Shown here piece by piece: positions 1 to 10,846 of a stretch of DNA of 64,000 nucleotides (position 1 is its first letter; every line of letters begins with the position of its first letter). Source of the stretch: Siphlonurus alternatus. Its lineage: Eukaryota; Arthropoda; Insecta; Ephemeroptera; Siphlonuridae. The DNA is taken from contig OX463785.1 in assembly GCA_949825025.1 (NCBI GenBank), positions 9,301,971-9,365,970 on the forward strand, given 5' to 3'. The position numbers and the translations under genes are program-made. A model generated the notes under the pieces. It was not told where the DNA came from and ran no database searches. It saw only the letters and a program-made list of their open reading frames with translations.

Positions 1-664
1 AGTTCTGAGTCAAATAAAATATTTAACGTGGATACCCCAAAACAATAAGCAATAGTGTTTTTTTTTTTTTTTTTTTTTCATCTGGCAGTATTTATAAATA
101 CAGGGTTATTTAATCAGCAAGAAAAAAAGTGACTACGATTGACCTGAACTGTATTTACATCGGGGTCTGTAATCGAGTACAGAAAACGTAAGCAGAGCTT
201 CACAAAAAGTGTACTTGATTTTTTTTACATAATATATTCTGCCTTATCAATATGCATAATTACACAGTATAGCTCAGATATATAGCTTTGCTCGAGTTGC
301 ATTATTTTTTGCACCATATACACAGTATAATTATTTCAAAAAGAAAATTATTTTATAGTTCTGTTCGTATGAATTATTATGATCCAGCATCTAAATTTTT
401 TCTACATTTCCAAAATATTTTGATCATATTTTTCGCAGAACGCGTATAATTAATTATATGCAGCATATTAACGTAAGGTTTATTTTTGTTTTCAAAGGTT
501 ATATATATCTATTCTTGAAGGTTAAAACATGCATGATATCTATGGAACCGGTGATATATCTTGTTTGACCAGCACAGACCACGGTAAATTAAAACAGCAG
601 GTATTTGAAAATATCCCATTACTCCTTGATCATGCCCCCAATATACCAAATAATAAACATATTA
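1..664. other. AT-rich noncoding DNA
   Basis: I see no gene, splice pair or repeat family here beyond an 18-bp T run near 60. Confidence 0.6.
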
Positions 665-805
665 AGGGTCATTCACAAAGTCTTAAGGCCACATTTAAGG
701 CTCGATAAATTAAAGCTTGATTTTAGAAGTGTTTTTTAGACCCAAAATTTCTGGTCTTAAATTATTGAGCCTTAAATGTGGCCTTAAGGCTTTGTGAATG
801 CCCAT
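665..805. mobile_element. Foldback element of the ATTCACAAAG family
   Basis: The left arm GGGTCATTCACAAAGTCTTA through GGCCACATTTAAGGCTCGAT pairs with the right arm ending GGCTTTGTGAATGCCC. The loop is about 55 bp. Relatives with the same ATTCACAAAG outer ends are at 22401-22596, 41894-42036 and 49885-50156. Confidence 0.7.
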
Positions 806-1559
806 TATAATATTACAATATTTATTTTCAATAATATCATCGTGCGCGCAGCAGTATCATAAGTATTTTGTTGGTACAGGACGTACTGCAACGTATCAAA
901 AGTATGTTCCCGATAAAAATAAAACAAAGTAGTGAATATAAAATTGATTATACCTATAGTAATAACATATAATATACTGTATAATGGTAATAATAATGAT
1001 ACGACATACAGATTGTATATTTTTTATATATATATAATACCCTTTGGAACAAAGTGAATAGTGGAAAAAAAATGAAACATCCGTACATATATTCATATTT
1101 AATTAAAATGTACACCTCTGGACACAAAGAACGGTACTCCCTTTCCCCCCCTCCCTTCGCTCTGTTTATTTGTATTACCTCGCTGTATATGGAGTAATTT
1201 TAAATTATTTTCTATTCGTCCAATTCCAAGTACATTTATGCATATATTAATAACAATAACAGGTATGCATGGGTCATGGGTCAGACACGTCCAGTATAAT
1301 ACATAATACAAACAATTTTCTAAATTTCACTGCAGTTTTGATAGAGTAGTAACAAGTATCAGAGGAGAAATACTTTAACCTATCGTCTAAAATCTTGATA
1401 TTTTTGTGTACATTTTTAAATTATATATTTATTGTACAGCTGAATATATTTATGCATTGGGCCGCATTGTCAATTAAGTTAATTCTACTTGGTGAACATA
1501 ATTCTTTTTAGTATGGCTAGCAGGCAAGGTGCTTGCCTTAAATCTCACCCAAATTTTAA
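806..1559. other. AT-rich noncoding DNA
   Basis: Short open frames on the minus strand are low-complexity (Ile/Tyr-rich) and not gene-like. A C-run (CCCCCCCTCCC) lies at 1145. Confidence 0.6.
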
Positions 1560-1754
1560 ACAGCATATCGACGTGTTAGCCGAAAAATATCCTAACTTGG
1601 CCAACTCCATTGGCAAGCTGGGAATAACTCCATTGGCAAGCTGGAAAAAATATCCTAACTCCATTTTGCTTATCAATGGAGTTAGGATTTTTTTCTCCAG
1701 CTTACTAATGAAGTTAGGATATTTTTCCGCTACTATATGCACGTCGATATGTTA
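1560..1754. repeat. Imperfect palindrome, 195 bp
   Basis: ACAGCATATCGACGTG at the left and CACGTCGATATGTTATT at the right bound arms carrying GAAAAATATCCTAACTT. CCATTGGCAAGCTGG is directly duplicated on the left arm at about 1608 and 1632, and AACTCCATT pairs with AATGGAGTT at the centre. Open frames on both strands here are by-products of the palindrome. Confidence 0.65.
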
Positions 1755-1883
1755 TTGTCCATTGTATGGAGGTGCAGATCCAGCTAGTGATACAAAGGGT
1801 TATGTAAAGTCCCTGCTGTTCCGTGGTGTGCAACAAAATATATAAAAAAACAGAAAGTATTAATTTAATAGTATTTATTGTTA

Positions 1884-2205
1884 ATGAGATATTGGAATGT
1901 GAAAATTTTAGTAGCTTAATCGGAAGAAGGGGTAAAAATATGGTACTGTGAATTTTTTCAGATTTTTCTGAGACCATGAACTATTTTTAAAAAATTATTG
2001 AAAGTCTATTTTATGACGTCACGGGCGGCACTGCCCTATACTTTTTCTTAAGGAGTGCCGCCCGTGACGTCATCAAAATAGACTTTCAATAATATTTTAA
2101 AAATAGTTCGTGGTCTCAAAAAAATCTGAAAAAATTCACAGTATACCATATTTTTACCCCTTCTTTCGATTAAGCCACTAAAATTTTTACATTCTATTAT
2201 CTCAT
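1884..2205. mobile_element. CRE-hairpin foldback element, full copy
   Basis: Arms of about 150 bp run from ATGAGATATTGGAATGT to its near complement. They contain the family blocks CAGATTTTT, AACTATTTTTAAAAA, ATTGAAAGTC and TGACGTCA (2014-2021 and 2065-2072), with a short centre around CCTATACTTTTTCTTAAGG. Members of the family recur at 3501-7178, 21638-21886, 46338-46667 and 51370-51693. Confidence 0.75.
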
Positions 2206-2475
2206 TTTATCTTGTTTTAAAATTTAAAATACTTATAATGTTTGTATTCACATGAAGTTAATATTCTGTTTCACCAAATTTGAAGTAATTTTTATTACGT
2301 TACAATGACATATTATGCTACTGCATCCATTGCAGTTTGATATACGTAACGTAAAAGCAGATTATTTATTTTCTATCTTATAAATGCGTGGTAGTTTGCT
2401 GCAGGCAATCCACTCTATATATGAGATAACGTAGCGCGTGGCGTCCAACAGGTTTGTTGACTTGCCACCTGCTCC

Positions 2476-2488
2476 GTCGCCTAGCAAC
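2476..2488. promoter_or_regulatory. RFX X-box-like site GTCGCCTAGCAAC
   Basis: Matches the RFX half-site pattern GTNRCC-N-RGYAAC. It sits in a GC-richer patch (2430-2500) of unique DNA. One site alone is weak evidence. Confidence 0.25.
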
Positions 2489-2956
2489 CTGCAACAGTAA
2501 GAACACCTGATCTAATTGCGAACTCTGAAACTGTTTATGCAACTAATATATTATATTGAAAAATATGTTGTCAATCTAGTCAGTAATAAATGCAGACGAC
2601 ATTATCAACGTTATTGAAAGAATTTACTTCGTAAAATTATTTTATATTTTTTTAATTATTTGTAATTTATTATTTTACATATTTAAAGAAATGTATATAA
2701 TTATAAATATTTTTATATTTGATATTAGATATATATATTATATTTTATTATTAAATTAGTTAGATTTGAAATGTGTTTCTTTTTTATTATTATTGTGCAT
2801 GCATTTGTTTATTTTATTGTTTAAAATCGTACGATATAAAATGTTATTTTACTATATCAAAATTATCCTGTATACAATGTTCAGTTAAAGAATGCCATGC
2901 AATAAGTTCTCATTCCATTCCATCCTATAATAAATTTATTATTGTTCTCTGAATGT

Positions 2957-3011
2957 TATATACTATGCTGTCATCACATTCAGTCTGAATGTGATGACAG
3001 CATAGTATATA
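2957..3011. repeat. Perfect palindrome with 26-bp arms
   Basis: TATATACTATGCTGTCATCA and following bases pair exactly with their complement across a 3-base spacer (GTC). Such short perfect palindromes occur several times in this window without recognisable larger elements around them. Confidence 0.85.
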
Positions 3012-3550
3012 ATTATGGTTACATTGTTCACCGACTTCACCATATTATTATTGACAGAGTGGACGGTCAACTAAGTTAGGTTAAGAGATATTATTATTAT
3101 AGTTAACCTTTTATGGATTTCATATCAATAAAATTTTATAAAATGTTGTCAATAAATATATTTTTGGTTAGTAGAAAGTTGTTTGTAATGCAGCGTCACC
3201 AAGCGTCAACTTAGGTAACTTGTTTGTTGTTATAGAATGGCACTAAATTTTTGAAACACCTTGCATTCACAGACAATATAAAATATCCCAGTCTTAGAGA
3301 ATATATCCCTTGCTTCGCTCTTTTTTTAAACGATATCTAAAAAAGCTAAAGAGGTGTAATTGACTAACTTTTTAGGGGTGCCTGAAATCATCCCAAAATA
3401 ATTATGAAACTTCATAAATCAGTTAATGCAGTCATTTTAATTTTATATTACCTTCGAATTACCCAGAAGTTTGAATTTTGTGGCTATATTCTGTTTGTAA
3501 TGGAGTATTGACCTCAATTTTTTTATTGCATAAATGAATAGAGACTCAGG

Positions 3551-4061
3551 CAGTGATGCAACGCTTCGCGAAGCTTCGCGCGAAATTTCGCTAGTTTCGC
3601 GAATATTCGCGAAGTTTCGCAAGCCAAGTTTCGCGAAAGTTTCGCGCGAAACTTCGCGAAATTGACATATTTGAATTTCCTGCTCTACTTTTTCGAATCG
3701 TATTTAATGAATACGCAGTTTTCTTCCTAATATTGCTTTAATGACAGGTTTAATTGCATAAATGAATTTAAAAAGAGTTCAATTTAAATTATTAGATATA
3801 AAAAAATTTATTTCTTTTTTATTAATTTTAAAAATTACTTTTAATTATTTTTAAAATCATTTAACACATTCGAGGATAGACAGGTCATGAAAGGGGCCAT
3901 TTTATCTTGTTTTCTTAATTTTTTGATGAATATATGAAAAATCGCATTGCGACAGTCATTTTTTAAATTTCGCGAAATTTTCGCGAAGTTTCGCGAATAT
4001 TCGCGCGAAAGTTTCGCGAAAGTTTCGCGCACCAGGTTTCGCGCGAAGATTTGCATCTCTG
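3551..4061. mobile_element. hAT-like MITE, CpG-dense (TTCGCG clusters)
   Basis: The element has terminal inverted repeats CAGTGATGCAA at the left and TTTGCATCTCTG at the right, and is inserted in the left arm of the composite foldback. The 8-bp word AATAGAGA occurs at 3537-3544 and directly after the right end at 4062-4069, as expected for a hAT-type target duplication, though six extra bases (CTCAGG) separate the left copy from the inverted repeat. Both ends carry clusters of TTCGCGAA-type motifs (3561-3660 and 3968-4050). The middle is AT-rich with no transposase frame. Confidence 0.7.
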
Positions 4062-4208
4062 AATAGAGAGTGCAAAGTTATGCTTATACCCTGTTTTTTT
4101 TTCAGTTTTTTTTTTTTTTTTTTGAGACCGGGAACTATTTTTTTAAAAATATTGAAAGTCCTTTTTGTGACGTCATGAGGCGGCAAGTCCTATATTTTTC
4201 TTGAATCA

Positions 4209-4611
4209 CGGATAAAATACCCTTTGATAAAATACCCTCGGATATAATACCCAGACAAAATACCCTAGGACAAAATACCCTTGGACAAAATACCCTCGGA
4301 CAATTAACCCTTGGACAAAATACCCTCAGACAATTAACCCTTGGACAAAATACCCTTAGACAATTAACCCTTGGACAAAATACCCTCGGACAAAATACCC
4401 TCGGACAAAATACCCTGGGATAAAATACCCTTGGACAATTTACCCACAGATAAAATACCCTTGGACAAAATACCCTTAGACAAAATACCCTTGGACAAAA
4501 TACCCTCAGACAAAATACCCTCAGACAAAATACCCTCAGACAAAATACCCTTGGACAAAATACCCTTAGACGAAATACCCTTGGACAAAATACCCTCGGA
4601 TAAAATACCCA
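4209..4611. repeat. Tandem array, 15-bp unit (AAAATACCCTNGGAC), left copy
   Basis: About 27 units of 15 bp follow each other without a break. Variable positions are the dinucleotide after ACCC and the AAAA, which in several units reads AATT. Alternation of AAAATACCC and AATTAACCC units around 4290-4380 suggests a 30-bp higher-order unit. Because 15 is a multiple of three, reading frames through it stay open by chance of period, not by coding. Confidence 0.9.
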
Positions 4612-6564
4612 TCACTTTGAGGTTGGGAAAAATTTCAGTTTCAATTCAGGGCGAGAAATTCACATTTTTGAAAATACTGGAATATTTCATTTGCAATACA
4701 TTCATAAACTAGCTCATTCAAAGAATAATCATCGTTTTGAATAATATATAATAGATATATGAATCTCAATTCCAAAACGCTTGGGTAAAAATGCACGTCC
4801 CCACTCGTGTTCAGTTCGTTCATATATAGTCGTCTCACTCAAATATCTTTTAATATACTATACACATCAATGCTCGTTTTTTCCTAACGGGGCCGGCTCC
4901 GTAGTCTGGTCTTTTTGTCAAAATTATATAACTAAAAGCTCGGTAAGAAATCATAAAATCATAAATCGGAAATCATATACTTCGGAAAGAAGTATATGAT
5001 TTTTTTCCCCGGTGTCTCAATATTTTTAAGTCACTAATATGCATTAAGAAGTTATAAAGGCTTTTTAACACAACTAAATACTTTTAAAGATAATTTTATT
5101 ATGTACCATGTGTACATGTAATTCTATATCTTCAAAAATATAAAATTTCTTCTCATCATTAAAAATGTGAATTAAATATAATTTTTTCTGGTAAATAATG
5201 ATTTTGTACAATAAAATAACAAATAAATAACTGAAATAGCAATACGTATTTTACTATCATGCTTTGTGCTGGTTGTTACCCGTGACAACATAAATTTTAA
5301 AACCATTATGAACATTTAATTTTATAGCTGGTTTCCATGAGTAAGTTTATAGAACATTCTACTGCAAAAAGCAATGTATCTCTTGTCGACCTTACAATGT
5401 AACATTATGTTAATACGTAAAAAATTGGGTGGGGAAGCAATGTTTTCTTCTATTCATGAGGTGACGATTTTTTATTCTTACTTTTTGTTTTGTTTTTGCT
5501 CTTTATTAAAAAATAATGAAAAAAATGCATTCATACATTCATTGTAAAATAATTATACCATAATTATTATGCGATGTTTTATTTAGTCTCCCCTGTTCAT
5601 TTACATTTACTTATTTCCCCCCCCCCCCCAAAGTCCTTTTTGCCTGGGTTGGCTCAAATTTATTGCACCCAAATTAACCTACATTAAGGGTAAGATAACA
5701 CGAACAATCGATTGTTGTAGTCCCATTTGATTAACATGTAAACCTTAGCAACCTCATAATGATTCTGAATGTTTTTTGAGAGACAGTTCTTGGCACCAAA
5801 AAAATATGGAAAATATTTCAAAACAATCAGACGATCCAATTTTTTTAAATTATTTTCTTAGTTTAGGTCTCCATGGGAAAGCCCTATACTAAAAATTTAA
5901 AAAATTCGTTTAAAAAAATTGGATCGTCCGATTGTTTTGAAATTTTTTCCATATTTTTTTGGTGCCAAAAACTGTCTCTCAAAAAAAAATCAGAATTATT
6001 ATGAGGTTGCTAAGATTTACATGTTAATCAAATGGGACTACAACAATCGATTCTTCGTGTTATCTTACCCTTAAAAAAATAACATGATAAATAATAAAAT
6101 AATTAAAAGGTGCTAAATATTTAATTATTATACTCTACAACTAAACGTATAAAAAAATAAATTATGCTGTGAAAGTATCATGCGCAGGATTCAGTGAATT
6201 TTTTTTACCTTTTTCATGGGCAATTCGCAATAACATATTATAAATTATAGAAATTTTAATCATAAATTTATGATTATAATTATTGGTACTGTTGAAATCC
6301 GAAATATCATATATTTTTAATTTTGGTTGGTTGGTTGGTATTTTGGGGCAATTGACACATTTTTAATTTTATTACATCAATAGGAAACTTTTTATGCAAC
6401 ATGAAAATTATTGTACCCTGTCCCTTTAATAATAATAATATTATATAATACTGTACTGTACAGTGTATATACAATACATGTGTGCAAAATGTTTGCATGA
6501 TGTAGGTATAATTTTTATCATTCTACGAAATACCTAAGATGCTGTTATATATTATAATATATAT
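4612..6564. other. Interior of the composite foldback, noncoding
   Basis: No convincing gene. It holds a perfect 14-bp-arm hairpin at 4970-5002 (AAATCATATACTTC with a five-base loop), a run of C at 5619-5629, and a TTAA-flanked hairpin element at 5684-6074. The rest is AT-rich single-copy-looking DNA. Confidence 0.6.
5684..6074. mobile_element. TTAA-flanked foldback element (TTAAGGGTAAGATAAC ends)
   Basis: Near-perfect inverted arms start TTAAGGGTAAGATAACACG and end with the reverse complement. Arms run through CAATCGATTGTTGTAGTCCC, AACATGTAAA and GGATCGTCCGATTG, with a short centre near 5880. Parts of the arms (AACATGTAAACCTTAGCAA, GAGACAG) recur in the element at 20841-21059, so these are one family. 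TTAA at both ends suggests piggyBac-type integration, which is inference. Confidence 0.7.
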
Positions 6565-7010
6565 GGTAAATTGTCTGAGGGTATTCTGTCAAAGAGTGTT
6601 TCGTCTAAGGGTATTTTGTCCGAGGGTATTTCGTCCAAGGTTATTTTGTCCATGGGTATTTTGTCTGAGGGTATTTTATCTGAGGGTATTTTGTCCAAGG
6701 GTATTTTGTCCTAGGGTATTTTGTCCAAGGGTATTTTGTCCAAGAGTATTTTGTCCTAGGGTATTTTGTCCTAGGGTAAATTATCCAAGGGTATTTTGTC
6801 CTAGGGTATTTTGTCCAAGGGTATTTTATCCCAGGGTATTTTGTCCAAGGGTATTTTGTCCTAGGGTTAATTGTCCAAGGGTATTTTGTCCTAGGGTAAA
6901 TTATCCAAGGGTATTTTGTCCTAGGGTAAATTGTCTGAGGGTATTTTGTCCTAGGGTATTTTGTCTGGGTATTATATCTGAGGGTATTTTATCAAAGGGT
7001 ATTTTCTCCG
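6565..7010. repeat. Tandem array, 15-bp unit (GGGTATTTTGTCCNA), right copy, inverted
   Basis: About 29 units, reverse complementary to the array at 4209-4611. Some units carry GGTAAATTATCC or GGTTAATTGTCC in place of GGTATTTTGTCC, the same AATT variant as in the left array. The two arrays could pair over some 400 bp, with a 1.95-kb loop. Confidence 0.9.
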
Positions 7011-7184
7011 TTTACCATTTTTCTTAAGGAGCGGCGTCTCGTGACGTCACGAAAAGGACTTTCAATAATTTTTTTAAAAATAGTTCCCGGTCTAAAAAAA
7101 TCGGAAAAAATCAGAGTAGCAAACTTTGCACCCTCTATCCATTTCTGCAATAAAAAAAAAATGAGGTCGATACTCCATTTCGTG

Positions 7185-8745
7185 TTTTTAAACTTTGCAG
7201 AGGGTTCTGCATTAGAAGTACTGACCTGTATGTGAAATTGCAACGCTGAAATATGATTAGGATGACCAGAAACCTTACACTTCCGGTTACTTCCGAAGGA
7301 ATTATAAAATTAAATTTGACTCTAGTAATGTTATGTTTGAACTATCCTGAAAGCTAATCAGAAAAGTATCATCTGCAAGGAACTAAAGTAAATAATAGTA
7401 TAGTACAGCAGAACAGACTTCTTTCATACATGTGGATACATTATAAATACTTGATAGTGCTATACTATTAGCGTCATTGCAAATACATCCTTAAAATTTT
7501 ATAAGGTAGTTTTATATCTTGTTATATCTTTGGTCAAATCTAAAATGCTCTCGGTTGTAATCACCGCATTTAAAGTAATCAGTTATGACATGGTTGGGAG
7601 CTAATATTGTCATTCATGGAGTTTATGACACCTCTAATTATCATGTACTGTATATTGAGTATGAAAGTACTTTGTAGTTGTTTAAAAATTACAACTTCAT
7701 CTAATATTATTTTCGTAATATAATGGTTTATAGGACATACTAACGTGGTTAATTGAAACAATGGTAGCAGATGATGTAAAAGAAGCTAAAATGTTGGTGC
7801 TGAAAAAGTTGCCTATATTTAAGGGGTATCAACATTAATGCGTTCTGCTCATTCGCCTGTAATTTATGCAACTTGATATACGCTAGTAGAAGTTCAATAG
7901 AGAATAATAATTTTTCAAGCAGACGAAGGTGATTGAGAATTGATAGGTTATTGACCTTAAAGTTGCTATTTAAATTTTTTGCTAATAACAATTAATTTTA
8001 AAAATTTCAGACTTGAAATACAAACAAGAAACCTCACACTTCCAGATACTTCCGGTAAAAATATCAAATTAAAAAATTAGCTGTACAGGCAGAAATAATA
8101 ATATATAATTACACAGTGTCGTATTTATTTACAGTTCAATTAATTTGAAATTCCCTCCGGAAGTAGCCGGAAGTGTAAGGTTTCTGATCTTCCTATTCGT
8201 ATTTCATCAATGCAATTTCACACATATGGCAGTAATTTTACTGCAAAATCTTCTGTAAAGTTTCAAAACTAAATTACAAAGAGCATATAGCCATAATTAT
8301 AACACTTCCGGTTACTTCCGGAGGGAATTTCAAATTAATTGAACTGTATTAGTACAACCAAAAGTTTGTCTGGCCTTCCTGTTAATATCTGAGTTTTTAA
8401 TTTTGTAAACAATTTCGTACTCGTATTACCTATTACAACAAACCTTTTTTTCAGATTTCAACTACGAATAGAGAGACGGAAAACTTTTTAGGTCACTTCC
8501 GGCGGGAATGTTAAATTAAATTGACTATATCATCATACAGTCAAATTATTTTAATATCCTCTTTTGGAAGTAGCCGGAATTAAGTGTGAAGTGTGTTGCT
8601 ATTTTGATTCGTTTATGACATATTTTATGAGTTTTTTTGCAGTAAAAGTATTATATACTGTTCTTTTATATGAAATTGTAACGCTGGAATACGAATAACA
8701 AGACTATAAACTCTACACTCTCGGAGGGAATATCACATAAATTTG
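7185..8745. repeat. Alternating-orientation repeat modules rich in ACTTCCGG
   Basis: A module of about 100 bp (GCAGAGGGTTCTGCATTAG, GAAATTGCAACGCTGAAATA, AACCTTACACTTCCGGTTAC) at 7196-7300 is repeated inverted at 8150-8265 and direct, more diverged, at 8640-8740. Extra partial copies of the 'ACTTCCGG...GGGAAT..AAATTAA' end lie at 8035, 8300 and 8495. The exact word ACTTCCGG or its complement occurs about eight times. No gene is evident in the region; short frames here do not resemble proteins. Confidence 0.65.
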
Positions 8746-10846
8746 GCTTTATTTACTTATTACTGTTGTTTTCATAAAGACCGTGCTGACGTCACAGCAA
8801 AGTGCTCTTAGACTCTCTTATAATATTGATCGTTAAGAGATAATTAATTATTGATGCAATGAAATGTGAAGACATTAAAAGTAGAGTTGAGAAATAAAAA
8901 CTAATCAACTTTTTATGTAAATAATATATGACTAAACATAAAAAAGTTAACCATAATATAAGCTTTAATTATATAAATAAATACTAATGAATAATTAATT
9001 GAATGTGGATAACAATTATTTACCCAATAATGAGAAGTAATGACAACAACAATATATTAATGATATTTATGTTTATAGGTTAGTGCTAAGAGAGTCATTT
9101 GTTATAAATTGTTGAAATCAATTTTAAAGCAATATTTGTTTTATTCACTTAAATTTAAGTTCATTAAGTCTATCACATGGGTTAAAATAAATAAAACCAA
9201 TAAAAACTTAGTATTTTTTTATTTTTTGGTGTGCAAGACTTGCCTGCAATCCGAAAGTAAACAAGCAAACGGACAATAATAGAATTATCAGTCTGTTATG
9301 AAAAATATAATTAAATTAACAGTAAATATATATAGCTCTACAATACATGTATCACAATATATCGATTCAATATTACAAAAATTATAAGAATGTCTCTATT
9401 CACTCACAAGAAATTGGTAATTTATCAAATACAATCTTAATTTCATTTGAAAATAAGAAACATTTTGCACTTACTTTTTTATATGAATATAGTAACAATA
9501 AACATGTATAATTATAAAAATGCATATATATGGCGTACATTGGTATAATAATATATCAAAATTTTTAAAATAAATTAAGATTTAATGCAAAATCATGTTT
9601 ATATTTAAGATAATAATAATTCATTTAACAATTATTTTAATAATGGACAACCTGTACGACATTTTTGTTGCAAAATACGAATAGAGAGTACCAAATTATG
9701 TTACTTTGTTTTTTTCAGTTTTTTTTTTTTTAGTCCCGGAAGTAATTTTAAAAATCATTGAAACAGTTAATTTCTGCATTAAAAATATTTTATCCTGGAT
9801 GTCCATTATTGAAATCGGTTCACTACATATTCATTAAAAATTTTCCACCTGTAACTATCATGTGCTTTCTTATATATAATGCATACAGTTACACAATTTC
9901 TCATTATTTAAATTACTTTATAATGTAATTGAATAACAAACAGTATCAAGTTATTGCACAACATTTATAGTAGTCGCATATAATGTATTCACTCGAGAAA
10001 GTCAGATAACTTGGAATCTTGCAAATAATATTAACAGTCTGCTTATTCAAATAGATTTCCCATGCGTATATATACTGTATTACATCTAGTACATCAAATA
10101 TATAAATTCTATTTAACAAGCAAATATGTCAAGGATTGAATAATGTTGTTATAAAATTACAACAATAGAATTTTTTAACTACTGATATAAAAATAGCAAT
10201 AAAATTAATTTTCTAATATTAACAAAGGATATTAAAGTGTTTCAAGGTTTTATTAAAAGCATCATTTAGATTTAATTTAATTATCATCAATAATAAAATA
10301 TTTCAAAAATGATTATAAAATATTGATAAAAATTTATTAATGATGTGCAGCCAAAAAGAAGCCAATTTAAATATTAACAAATAATTCAAGAAAAAAACAA
10401 AATTATTCTTGTTCAAATATTTTTTAAACAAAATGTCTCATACATTCTTATTTTAACATTATTGTAATTTTAAGGTTATCTCTAGAATCTAAAGTAATGT
10501 TAAAATATATGGAAACATGATTAACAATTTTATACATGTGCGTCTTATTATCTCACACGAACGAGACGCTTCATTTAATCAAAACAATATTTTATCGGGA
10601 TGACCCTTCATATTCTAAAAATTATTAATAATGTGACAGTCATATAGCGTAATTAGAGTATTGCTAAGATTATATAAAATACGAAGAAATCCATAATTAA
10701 TTAATATTTCTAAATTAAATATAATTAAAATATATTTACGGGTCATTATTTAAGTCTTATATTATAACAGTTGTATCAATACTAAAAAAAAGTAACTTAA
10801 TAAACTTAATAATTAAATAAAAAACAAAACAAACATTTGATCATAA
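8746..10846. other. Noncoding 3' flank of GMC gene 1
   Basis: Very AT-rich. Holds one TGACGTCA (8787) and the half repeat at 9642-9770. The minus strand has AATAAA at plus 10333-10338, about 0.5 kb past the stop, one of several possible poly(A) signals; the true 3' end cannot be chosen from sequence. Confidence 0.5.
9642..9770. repeat. Half copy of the AATGGACAAC / CRE-hairpin family
   Basis: Starts AATGGACAACCTG and continues with ACGAATAGAGAGTACCAAATTATG and a T-tract, then GGAAGTAATTTTTAAAA-like sequence before similarity fades. Only one arm is present. Confidence 0.5.

Larger units (their letters stand above)
3501..7178. mobile_element. Composite foldback element with inverted arms and two opposed 15-bp arrays
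   Basis: The left arm begins TGGAGTATTGACCTC (3501) and the right arm ends GAGGTCGATACTCCAT (7178). Both arms carry the same features in mirror order: a 'TTGCA(G/T)AAATG...TGCAAAGTT' stretch, a T-tract, GGGAACTATTT, ATTGAAAGTC and TGACGTCA. Inside each arm sits an array of a 15-bp unit, facing the other array, and about 1.95 kb of noncoding DNA lies between. Short members of the same family (for example 51370-51693) have only the arms. No transposase gene is visible, so this is non-autonomous or a cluster built by insertions. Confidence 0.75.

Noticed and set aside
1489..1845. 118-codon plus-strand frame
   Set aside because: It spans a palindrome (1560-1754) and an opposite frame occurs on the other strand; no recognisable domain.
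4209..4611. CRISPR-like array
   Set aside because: Units are contiguous with no spacers, and the context is a eukaryotic genome.
4364..4712. Repetitive protein frames (DKIPL/ILSKG repeats) across the left 15-bp array
   Set aside because: A 15-bp period keeps frames open on both strands. There is no non-repeat domain, and the frame ends where the array ends.
6539..7027. 162-codon frame of FCPRV repeats across the right array
   Set aside because: Same periodicity artefact; Cys-Pro-Arg-Val repeats simply translate the inverted 15-mer.
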